In this document: positions 1-5,227 of the stretch, piece by piece | Layout of the letters: the number at the start of each line of letters is the position of its first letter | Numbering within the stretch: the first letter of the stretch is position 1 | Assembly: GCA_003646995.1 (NCBI GenBank) | Contig: QMLZ01000226.1 | Coordinates: 1 to 5,227, forward strand | Length of the DNA: 5,227 bases | Reading direction: 5' to 3' | Origin: Deltaproteobacteria bacterium | GTDB taxonomy: Bacteria; Desulfobacterota; DSM-4660; Desulfatiglandales; Desulfatiglandaceae | The notes under the pieces: model-generated | The model's database searches: none | Told to the model about the DNA's origin: nothing | What the model saw: only the letters and a program-made list of their open reading frames with translations | Translations under genes and position numbers: made by a program

Positions 1-6
1 ATTCTG

Positions 7-48
7 TAGCCTTTTGCCTTGCGCCGTGCGCCTTTGGCCTTGTGCCTT
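7..48 (-). repeat. Six-unit tandem array of 7-base repeats at the lipase stop codon
   Basis: Read on the minus strand, six consecutive heptamers run without a gap: AAGGCAC (48-42), AAGGCCA (41-35), AAGGCGC (34-28), ACGGCGC (27-21), AAGGCAA (20-14) and AAGGCTA (13-7). Every unit has A at position 1 and GGC at positions 3-5; five of six have A at position 2, and positions 6-7 vary. The first unit shares one base with the TAA stop of the lipase gene. Bases 6-1 no longer fit the pattern, so the array appears to end inside the window. There is no strong hairpin and no T-tract, so it does not look like an intrinsic terminator. It resembles in kind the short tandemly repeated heptamers known from cyanobacterial intergenic DNA, but I do not recognise this particular family. 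Confidence 0.8.
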
Positions 49-851
49 TACTCAAGCCCCTCGGCCAGACTCACATAAAACTCCCTTATCCTTTTTTCAA
101 AAATTCTCCTGCTAGTTGTTCCCATCGCCCTGCCGCCATCCCACCAACCGATCTGATTAAGATGATCAGCATCTATGATACCCATGAAGTATTTTTCCTT
201 CCACATGGCAGACCGAACGGACACCAGTCCATCGTTGTCCCCTTCCCTTTCCTTTAGAAATCGATACGACCTTCTGGCAACAAAAAAGACGTCGTCGATC
301 TTTTGGACCCCTGCAAAGGTTCTGTACATCACGCCGTTTGCACTCTCAAAACCCTCCAGAGCCGCATTTCGAGCCTCGCAAGCAGGGGGCGTCAAATCCA
401 GCGCGCCACTTATTTCTACACCAATCCAACGGGCGAGATTTACTACAAACCCAAAACGTTTCAACCTGCGTTCTGCTTCAGGACTTCCATGGTGAGGAGT
501 ACCGATGGTGGTCAGGGATGCGACCCTATGGGCCATCCTGTGCTTGTAAATCATCCACCTTGCATCAAGCCCTCCCATGCTATGGGCGATGATGTGGACG
601 CGAGGCCATTGCTGAAAACCCCTTGTGATTCGCAAGATCCTATCTCTCAATTCGTCAGCTCTTCGATCTACCCTCCCTCCCCAAGAAACCCTCGTGTGAA
701 AGGCAGTAAACCCTGCCTCAACAAGTGCTGATCGTATGCCCCTGAAGTAATGAAAATTGTCCTTCTTATCATTGTCTTTAGAAATAAACGGGGGAAACAG
801 AAAATGAAAAGGATATATACCGTGAGCCAAGATAATTGGATACGGAGGCAT
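48..851 (-). CDS. Alpha/beta-hydrolase, triacylglycerol lipase/esterase-like
   Basis: Probable serine ester hydrolase of 267 residues with a complete lipase layout. The N-terminus reads IILAHGIYPF, an oxyanion-hole HG at residues 10-11. The nucleophile elbow is AHSMGG with Ser91. Then come TIGTPHHGS (115-123), GDNDGLVS with the likely acid Asp207, and DADHLNQIGW with the likely base His230. The order and wording of these blocks match the Pseudomonas/Burkholderia lipase families, although the elbow has Ala in the first position, as in Bacillus LipA-type enzymes. No signal peptide or membrane segment is visible because the first beta strand starts at residue 5, so a cytoplasmic enzyme is likely. 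Substrate is unknown. The ATG is supported by GGGAGG seven bases upstream (864-859). It begins 56 bases after cobA-hemD and probably shares its transcript, with no evident link to tetrapyrrole synthesis. Its stop codon touches a heptamer array. Confidence 0.85.
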   Translation of the reverse strand: MPPYPIILAHGIYPFHFLFPPFISKDNDKKDNFHYFRGIRSALVEAGFTAFHTRVSWGGRVDRRADELRDRILRITRGFQQWPRVHIIAHSMGGLDARWMIYKHRMAHRVASLTTIGTPHHGSPEAERRLKRFGFVVNLARWIGVEISGALDLTPPACEARNAALEGFESANGVMYRTFAGVQKIDDVFFVARRSYRFLKEREGDNDGLVSVRSAMWKEKYFMGIIDADHLNQIGWWDGGRAMGTTSRRIFEKRIREFYVSLAEGLE

Positions 852-907
852 TCCTTGTCCTCCCGTGCCTGTCCCACCTACGTTGCAGTAAGCCTTGAGA
901 AAAGCGA

Positions 908-2440
908 TCAGGGAGCTTGCCAGTAATCCACGATCTTGCTAACCAAGCTTTCAGTTGTATACTCTTCGGGCATGACATCAACAGAAAAGCCGAGCCTACG
1001 GGCCGTATCTGCTGTAATCGGGCCGATACAGGCAACAGTCACATGTTTCATCCAATTTCTTAACTTGTCTTCTTCCATTTCAAACATGCTGACAAAATTC
1101 CTGACCGTTGAAGAACTAGTAAAAGTAACCATGTCTATCTGCCCTTGTTCCAGCATGTCCCTCACAGTCCAATCACTTTGATCAGGCCTGACGGTTTTAT
1201 ATGTGCTGACCACATCCACGCTGAATCCCATCTTGCTAAGCTCCCCTGGTAATACCTCTCTTGCTTCTTCTGCCCTAGGGACGAGCACTTTCCCCCCGGT
1301 TACCTTGAGCCTTTTGAACTCCTCCACAATAGCCTCAGCACGATACTCTTGAGGCACGAGGTCAGGTTCAATGTGAAGGCGCCGCCATGCTTCCGCTGTT
1401 TTCGGCCCGATCGCCGCAATCCTTATATCCTTCAGTGCCCGGAGGTCTCTGCCCAAATCTCTCAAGCGCTTCAGAAAGAATCTCGCCCCATTGACAGACG
1501 TAAAAATCACCCAATCGTACTCGTGAAGACCTGAGAGGGCACGGTCTAATGGGGACCAATCATCAGGAGGAACCACCTCAATAGCAGGGAATTCAATGGG
1601 ATTCGCCCCTAGTTCCGCAAGTCTCCTTGAAAATTCGCTGGCCTGCTCCCTTGCCCTCGTAACAATGATATTCTTTCCAAAAAGTGGCTTGGTCTCATAC
1701 CAGTTAAGATTATCTCTCAGGCGCACCACATCACCAACCACTATTATTGAAGGCGGTTTGATGCCGGCAGCTCGGGCCCTGGTAGCGATGTCCCTTAAAG
1801 ATCCTGTTACAGTCTCCTGCTGGGGCTCAGTGCCACGTCTGACTACTGCCACGGGGGTAGAGGGATCCCTGCCATGGGCCATCAGCGCAGCGGCTATCTT
1901 CTCGAGATTACCCACCCCCATAAGAAAAACCAGAGTGCCTACACCCGTGGCGATCTTCTCCCATGCTATGGAGGACTTTTCTTTTGTGGGGTCTTCATGA
2001 CCTGTCACAAAAGCCACGGTTGACGTGAAGTGCCTGTGGGTAAGAGGAATTCCTGCGTACGCTGGGGCTGCAATGGCAGAGGTTATTCCAGGAACTACCT
2101 CAAACTCTACCCCTGCTTCCATAAGCTCCTCTGCTTCTTCCCCGCCTCGTCCAAATATGAACGGATCTCCTCCTTTTAGCCTGACAACCTTCTTCCCAGA
2201 GAGAGCCTTTTGCACTATCAACCTGTTTATCTCATTCTGAGCCAGGGTGTGATGTCCGCCTTTTTTCCCCACATAAATGAGTTCAGCAGTATCGGGTGCA
2301 TACTTGAGAAAGGCGCGGTTGGCCAGATTGTCGTAAACAACTACATCCGCCTCGGCGAGGCATTCTATTGCCTTCAGGGTTATCAGTCCCGGGTCTCCTG
2401 GCCCTGCCCCTACCAAATATACTTTACCCTTCTTGCTCAT
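908..2440 (-). CDS. cobA-hemD: Fused uroporphyrinogen-III C-methyltransferase / uroporphyrinogen-III synthase
   Basis: Bifunctional 510-residue enzyme. Residues 1 to about 245 are a SUMT (CobA/CysG C-terminal type), which uses S-adenosylmethionine to methylate uroporphyrinogen III at C2 and C7, giving precorrin-2. Seen motifs are LVGAGPGDPGLITLKA (9-24), VVRLKGGDPFIFGRGGEE (85-102), PGITSAIAAPAYAGIPLTHR (117-136), FLMGV (172-176) and SIIVVGDVV (231-239). Residues from about 255 to 510 are HemD, which cyclises hydroxymethylbilane with inversion of ring D: IIVTRAREQ (258-266), FTSVNGARFF (313-322), AAIGPKTAEA (342-351), VLVPRA (385-390), TFTSSSTVRNF (439-449), ACIGPITADTARRLG (470-484) and PEEYT (491-495). 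Both halves look full length. Its ATG overlaps the hemC stop as ATGA and no strong ribosome binding site precedes it, so translational coupling to hemC is likely. The fusion is known in anaerobes such as Desulfobacterota and clostridia. Siroheme, cobalamin or siroheme-derived haem could be the end product. Confidence 0.96.
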   Translation of the reverse strand: MSKKGKVYLVGAGPGDPGLITLKAIECLAEADVVVYDNLANRAFLKYAPDTAELIYVGKKGGHHTLAQNEINRLIVQKALSGKKVVRLKGGDPFIFGRGGEEAEELMEAGVEFEVVPGITSAIAAPAYAGIPLTHRHFTSTVAFVTGHEDPTKEKSSIAWEKIATGVGTLVFLMGVGNLEKIAAALMAHGRDPSTPVAVVRRGTEPQQETVTGSLRDIATRARAAGIKPPSIIVVGDVVRLRDNLNWYETKPLFGKNIIVTRAREQASEFSRRLAELGANPIEFPAIEVVPPDDWSPLDRALSGLHEYDWVIFTSVNGARFFLKRLRDLGRDLRALKDIRIAAIGPKTAEAWRRLHIEPDLVPQEYRAEAIVEEFKRLKVTGGKVLVPRAEEAREVLPGELSKMGFSVDVVSTYKTVRPDQSDWTVRDMLEQGQIDMVTFTSSSTVRNFVSMFEMEEDKLRNWMKHVTVACIGPITADTARRLGFSVDVMPEEYTTESLVSKIVDYWQAP

Positions 2441-3378
2441 TTGCCGTAAATATTGCGCAATATATTATCTGCTCCCCTTGCCAAGAGCTCTTCGGCTAGC
2501 CGCACACCTAGCTCCACCGCTTCTTCGCCACTTCCCAATACCTCACCCCTAACCACATTGCGTCCATCCAGCTCGGCAACCATACCAGCCAGCGTTAACC
2601 CGCCCTCATGAAAAGACGCATGTGCCGCAATTGGCACTTGGCATCCACCTTCAAGTCTTCTCAAAAATGCTCGCTCTGCCCTTACTGCCATCTCGGTAAG
2701 TTTATGATTCAGGGGTGAGAGCATATCTATGGTCTTTGCATCATCGCCTCTAACCTCAATACCCAGGGATCCCTGCCCGATTGCTGGTAGAATTTCGGTT
2801 GGTTCAAGGTAATGGGTCACCCTGTGCGACAGTCCCAACCGCTTGAGTCCAGCCCCCGCCAGTATGATTGCATCAAATTCACCTTGGTCCAATTTTCTCA
2901 ATCGAGTATCCACATTCCCACGCAAGGGCACCACCTTTAGCCCTGGCCGGAGATGGAGAATCTGGGCCGCCCTCCTAAGACTGCTCGTCCCAACCTTTGC
3001 GCCCTCAGGCAGCTCATGCAGTGTCCACCCATTTCTCGATATAAGCGCATCCCGTACCTCTTCCCGCTCCGTGTAACAACAAAGGGCAAGCCCCGGGGGT
3101 AAATCCACAGGAACATCTTTCAGGCTATGCACAGCCAAATCAATTTTCCTGGAAAAAAGGGCCTCTTCAATTTCTTTAACAAAAAGACCCTTGCCCCCTA
3201 TGTTGCTAAGGGGAGCATCGAGAATCTTGTCTCCGGTGGTCCTTATCCTTACCAGATCCACCTTTAGACCTGGGCAGGCCTTCTCCAACCTCCTCTTTAC
3301 CCATTCACTTTGCCAAAGGGCCAGCTTGCTGCCCCTCGTTCCAATCTTAAGAGTCGTTCCTTGCCCTTCCATTAACAA
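2437..3378 (-). CDS. hemC: Porphobilinogen deaminase (hydroxymethylbilane synthase)
   Basis: Cytoplasmic enzyme joining four porphobilinogen units into hydroxymethylbilane, the substrate of the HemD domain encoded next. Length (313 residues) is normal for the family. Numbered from the TTG start, visible signatures are IGTRGSKLALWQ (12-23, with the substrate-binding Arg15), TTGDKI (47-52), the LAVHSLKDVP block (81-90) with catalytic Asp88, GTSSLRRAAQ (130-139), LRGNVDTRL (152-160), and EGGCQVPIAAH (243-253), whose Cys246 would carry the dipyrromethane cofactor. The start is uncertain: the outermost start is TTG at 3378-3376, with AGGGG nine bases upstream. An in-frame ATG lies two codons later (3372-3370), with that site 15 bases away. 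Ribosome-site spacing favours TTG; codon preference favours ATG. The stop overlaps the cobA-hemD start by four bases. I see no convincing promoter in the 120-base spacer before it. Confidence 0.97.
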   Translation of the reverse strand: MLMEGQGTTLKIGTRGSKLALWQSEWVKRRLEKACPGLKVDLVRIRTTGDKILDAPLSNIGGKGLFVKEIEEALFSRKIDLAVHSLKDVPVDLPPGLALCCYTEREEVRDALISRNGWTLHELPEGAKVGTSSLRRAAQILHLRPGLKVVPLRGNVDTRLRKLDQGEFDAIILAGAGLKRLGLSHRVTHYLEPTEILPAIGQGSLGIEVRGDDAKTIDMLSPLNHKLTEMAVRAERAFLRRLEGGCQVPIAAHASFHEGGLTLAGMVAELDGRNVVRGEVLGSGEEAVELGVRLAEELLARGADNILRNIYGK

Positions 3379-3498
3379 AAGTCGCTACCCCTAACCATGG
3401 CGCATTGGCTTTTGGTTCCCATTTTTCCATTTTTACTTGCGCATACCTAAATACCATGCCACCTCAAAAGGAATACTGCTAAGTACATCACCATCGTG
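3379..3498 (-). other. 120-base spacer between ispD and hemC
   Basis: This is the second-longest spacer inside the window. Apart from the hemC ribosome-site candidate, it contains a small direct repeat on the plus strand (CATTTTTC at 3420-3427 followed by CATTTTTA at 3428-3435), which makes an A-rich patch on the transcribed strand. A TTGAGG followed 16 bases later by TATGCG is the closest thing to a sigma-70 promoter, but the -10 match is poor. No hairpin followed by a T-tract is visible, so I see no terminator after ispD. The length would allow a promoter for hemC, but none is recognisable. Confidence 0.35.
3388..3392 (-). promoter_or_regulatory. Candidate ribosome binding site of hemC
   Basis: The minus strand reads TTAGGGGTAG here. 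AGGGG lies nine bases before the TTG at 3378 but 15 before the ATG at 3372. It is the only purine-rich match to the 16S rRNA tail near either codon, so it argues for the TTG start. The match is imperfect. Confidence 0.45.
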
Positions 3499-4206
3499 CT
3501 ACCATATCTCTAAGATTGCCCTTGCAAGGTCTAGGTCATGGGGTGTGGTAACTTTGATATTCAAGGGCGATGCCTCCCTCACATAGACCCGCTCGCCCAT
3601 TTTCTCCACAAGGATAGCATCATCTGTGGCGTCCCGCCATCCTCGTTCCACCGCCTTTTTGTGGGCCTCATATAATATCGAGAAGTGGAAAACCTGCGGT
3701 GTTTGTGCCAACCACACCCTTTTTCTGTCCAAGGTGGATATTATGCGGCCGCCCTCATCCACCTCCTTGAGAGTGTCCGAAGCCGGGATTCCAGCTATAA
3801 CGGCCCGCTTATCCGCAGCAGCATAAACCATGGAATCGATGAAATCAGGCCTTACAAACGGCCTAACTCCATCATGAACGGCTATCAGGTCATACCTGCC
3901 CCCAGTGGCTTCAAGCCCTATTCTCACTGAATCTTGGCGGCGATCACCGCCTGCCAGCACAACGATCACCTTGCCCAGGTTGTACTGCCTCACCACCTTT
4001 TCCAAACAAAAATCTACATCGCTGGGTGGCACAACCAGTATTACGGCGCTTATTGATTCGGCCTTTTCAAATGCCTCTAAGGTAAAGGCGAGTATGGGCT
4101 TGTCCTTCAGCTCCAGAAACTGCTTAGGGCGTTCGGCACCCATCCGCTTCCCCTCTCCGGCCGCTGGAATTATAGCCGCCGCCCTTATACCCTGCCCTTT
4201 CAGCAC
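3499..4206 (-). CDS. ispD: 2-C-methyl-D-erythritol 4-phosphate cytidylyltransferase
   Basis: Third step of the MEP isoprenoid pathway: it joins CTP and methylerythritol phosphate to give CDP-methylerythritol, in the cytoplasm. The 235-residue product is of normal family length. Signatures in order are AAIIPAAGEGKRMGAERPKQ (10-29, nucleotide loop with Arg21 and Lys28), AGGDRRQDSV (85-94), VHDGVRPF (110-117, metal/CTP site with Asp112), LDRKRVWLAQTPQVF (159-173, Arg161 at the substrate-binding position), ATDDA (193-197) and NIKVTTPHDLDLA (216-228, Lys218). The start is GTG at 4206-4204; the preceding AAGGG lies about ten bases upstream. The reading frame stays open a further 57 bases but offers no ATG, GTG or TTG there. 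ispF, often the neighbour or fusion partner of ispD, is not in the window. A likely terminator lies just upstream, so ispD probably begins its own unit. Confidence 0.96.
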   Translation of the reverse strand: MLKGQGIRAAAIIPAAGEGKRMGAERPKQFLELKDKPILAFTLEAFEKAESISAVILVVPPSDVDFCLEKVVRQYNLGKVIVVLAGGDRRQDSVRIGLEATGGRYDLIAVHDGVRPFVRPDFIDSMVYAAADKRAVIAGIPASDTLKEVDEGGRIISTLDRKRVWLAQTPQVFHFSILYEAHKKAVERGWRDATDDAILVEKMGERVYVREASPLNIKVTTPHDLDLARAILEIW

Positions 4207-4269
4207 TTTTGGAGTTCCCTTTTCTAAAATTGCACTGTGCCTGCCCTGCGTTAAGGAGGCGAGTCAGGT

Positions 4270-4319
4270 AAAAAACAGACACAAGGCGTATGGTGGACCA
4301 TGCCCTGTGCCTTGTGCCC
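4270..4319 (-). terminator. Likely intrinsic terminator after the Rho_N-domain gene
   Basis: On the minus strand CACAAGGC (4316-4309) pairs perfectly with GCCTTGTG (4287-4280), and three outer pairs (G-U, G-C, G-U) extend the stem to eleven. One base further is a run of six T (4275-4270). Inside the loop a second palindrome, ATGGT-CC-ACCAT (4301-4290), would form a nested stem. The position 18 bases past the TAG of the Rho_N gene and the hairpin-then-T order fit Rho-independent termination in the minus direction. The loop is longer than usual, which lowers confidence. Confidence 0.6.
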
Positions 4320-4320
4320 T
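4300..4320 (-). repeat. Three-unit heptamer repeat inside the terminator region
   Basis: Minus-strand units AGGGCAC (4320-4314), AAGGCAC (4313-4307) and AGGGCAT (4306-4300) match the A-R-GGC pattern of the array at 7-48 and have the same orientation relative to the genes. An inverted single unit, AAGGCGT, lies on the plus strand at 4283-4289. The direct and inverted units supply the two arms of the hairpin. The shared sequence between the two spacers is short, so common origin is likely but not proven. Confidence 0.6.
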
Positions 4321-4336
4321 CTTTTCTTACTGCTAA

Positions 4337-4720
4337 CTATGCCGCGGCCACCTTTCTACTTTGCTTTTTGAGCCGGTTGATCCTGCGTCTTAAGATGTCA
4401 ACCCTTCGCTTGTCCCTTGCCTGTCTTGCCGCTTCCTTTTCAGCCTTGAGTTGGGCGATTTTTTCCTTAAGTTGCTTGGGAGTGACACCTGCCCGCTTTT
4501 TTACCTTCTTTCGCTTGGGAGTTTCGTCCTTGATCCCCCTGTACTCCTTGATAATCTCAAGGAGTTGCTCCTTTTTCATGGCGTGCACACCCTCCACGCC
4601 CGGGATCTCCTTGGCAATCTCCCTCAATTCCGGCGCTGTCATTTTGTCTAAAGGTTTTTCTTCCTTTGGCTCCTCCTTTTTTTCCTCTTGTGCTTGTTCG
4701 TTTTTCACTTCTTCTTCCAT
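4337..4720 (-). CDS. Small Rho_N-domain protein
   Basis: Protein of 127 residues of unknown function. It has three parts: an acidic Glu/Lys-rich tail (1-22); a Rho termination factor N-terminal (Rho_N, SAP-like) fold at about 24-63, seen as LDKMTAPELREIAKE and MKKEQLLEIIKEYRG with the typical spacing; and a strongly basic region (69-77, KRKKVKKRA) followed by a predicted helical, probably coiled-coil stretch (80-121) rich in Lys, Arg and Ala. There is no Rho ATPase or RNA-binding cold-shock domain, so this is not Rho itself. Rho_N modules bind nucleic acid in Rho, and the basic tail suggests the same here, which is inference. It lies 43 bases downstream of the SPFH gene and ends before a likely terminator. 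An outer in-frame GTG at 4726 is rejected because the ribosome site sits on top of it. Confidence 0.82.
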   Translation of the reverse strand: MEEEVKNEQAQEEKKEEPKEEKPLDKMTAPELREIAKEIPGVEGVHAMKKEQLLEIIKEYRGIKDETPKRKKVKKRAGVTPKQLKEKIAQLKAEKEAARQARDKRRVDILRRRINRLKKQSRKVAAA

Positions 4721-4725
4721 ATTCA

Positions 4726-4734
4726 CCCTCTCCT
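4726..4734 (-). promoter_or_regulatory. Ribosome binding site fixing the Rho_N gene start
   Basis: The minus strand reads AGGAGAGGG here. AGGAG is nine bases and GAGGG five bases before the ATG at 4720. The alternative GTG at 4726-4724 overlaps the last G of this site, leaving only three bases after AGGAG, so the ATG is the better start. Confidence 0.7.
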
Positions 4735-4763
4735 ATATTTTTTAATAGTGTCCCGGTGCCACC

Positions 4764-5227
4764 TCACCGGTCTTCCTTTTTTATAAATGGTTTAAACAAC
4801 TCAATGGGTATAGGGAAAAAGGTTGTGGAATTGCTTTCTGAAGAGATTTCTCTTAATGTTTGCAGATACCGAAGCTGTAACGCCTCAGGATATTTCTCAA
4901 TGATGCTTGCAGCCTCAGCCAGTCTGTTTGCAGCCTGGAATTCGCCTTCTGCATTTATCACCTTGGCTCTTCGCTCTCTTTCCGCCTCAGCTTGCCGTGC
5001 CATGGCCCTTTGCATTTCCTGAGGTAGGTCAATGTGTTTCACCTCCACTGTGGTGACCTTTATACCCCAAGGATCCGTATGATGGTCTAGGATTGTTTGG
5101 AGCCTCGTATTGATCTTGTCTCTTTCCGACAACAACTCATCCAGCTCCATCTGCCCGCATACGCTCCGCAGGGTAGTTTGTGCAAGTTGGGAGGTGGCGA
5201 AAAGATAGTTTTCCACCTCAATGACCG
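4764..5227 (-). CDS. Stomatin/slipin-like SPFH (band 7) protein, C-terminal part
   Basis: The reading frame is open to the right edge, so the N-terminus (membrane anchor and most of the SPFH domain) is missing; 153 residues are visible. The fragment starts [20 protein letters not shown], continues with [12 protein letters not shown] (28-39) and [18 protein letters not shown] (51-68), the characteristic end of a slipin SPFH domain, then a charged Ala/Glu/Arg helix (69-108: [20 protein letters not shown] and following), and ends [13 protein letters not shown] (120-132) and [10 protein letters not shown] (134-143). This matches prokaryotic stomatin (slipin) proteins, which oligomerise at the cytoplasmic membrane and are often encoded beside an NfeD-type membrane protease. 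Such a gene, if present, would lie beyond the right edge. The GTG at 5216 is internal, not a start. It is followed after 43 bases by the Rho_N gene, probably on the same transcript. Confidence 0.92.
   Translation of the reverse strand, partial: VIEVENYLFATSQLAQTTLRSVCGQMELDELLSERDKINTRLQTILDHHTDPWGIKVTTVEVKHIDLPQEMQRAMARQAEAERERRAKVINAEGEFQAANRLAEAASIIEKYPEALQLRYLQTLREISSESNSTTFFPIPIELFKPFIKKEDR

Noticed and set aside
303..731. Plus-strand open frame of 142 codons opposite the lipase gene
   Set aside because: It is antisense to a gene with an intact catalytic triad, its translation has no recognisable domain, and no ribosome site precedes it.
852..907. AAGGCTT and GGCAC fragments in the cobA-hemD to lipase spacer resembling the heptamers
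   Set aside because: They are isolated and not in 7-base register, so chance similarity is the simpler explanation.
1596..2000. Plus-strand frame of 134 codons within cobA-hemD
   Set aside because: It is a shadow of the SUMT/HemD coding sequence, with no family features of its own.
3430..3470. Possible sigma-54 (-24/-12) promoter before hemC, from a TGGCATGG stretch on the minus strand
   Set aside because: The GG-side element is partly present but the required GC at the -12 element is absent at the right distance.
4232..4240. GCACTGTGC palindrome upstream of ispD as an operator
   Set aside because: Only four bases per arm around one centre base, with no second copy; it is too short to support a site.
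4290..4745. Plus-strand frame of 151 codons giving a hydrophobic protein opposite the Rho_N gene
   Set aside because: Its Leu/Ser/Phe-rich product is what the complement of a Lys/Glu-rich gene gives. The AAGGAGG at 4253-4259 is about 30 bases from its ATG, too far to serve it.

Overview
All six genes lie on the minus strand, so transcription runs from the right edge to the left. In that order they are: the C-terminal part of a stomatin/slipin-type SPFH protein (cut by the right edge), a small charged protein with a Rho_N domain, a likely intrinsic terminator, ispD, hemC, a fused cobA-hemD gene, and a cytoplasmic-looking lipase/esterase. The left edge holds a short tandem array of 7-base repeats. 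No RNA gene, CRISPR array, transposase or integrase is visible, and no gene-free stretch exceeds about 130 bases.

The core is tetrapyrrole synthesis. HemC polymerises porphobilinogen to hydroxymethylbilane. The HemD half of the fusion closes it to uroporphyrinogen III, and the CobA/SUMT half methylates that to precorrin-2, feeding siroheme, cobalamin or siroheme-derived haem. hemC and cobA-hemD overlap by four bases (ATGA). The lipase follows after 56 bases with a good ribosome binding site and probably shares the transcript. ispD (non-mevalonate isoprenoid pathway) lies 120 bases upstream of hemC and may or may not be co-transcribed. The SPFH and Rho_N genes are 43 bases apart and look like a separate unit ending at the hairpin upstream of ispD.

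The hemC/cobA-hemD pair, the MEP-pathway gene and the intermediate base composition suggest an anaerobic bacterium, perhaps a Desulfobacterota (former Deltaproteobacteria) member. This is inference: clostridia also carry CobA-HemD fusions, and no phylogenetic marker is present.

The least expected signal is the set of heptamer repeats (A-R-GGC-N-N on the coding-sense strand). They occur as six near-perfect units at the lipase stop codon and three units after the Rho_N gene, where one inverted copy lets them form the terminator stem. Most of the window is otherwise ordinary housekeeping DNA, and I see no convincing new multi-gene system.
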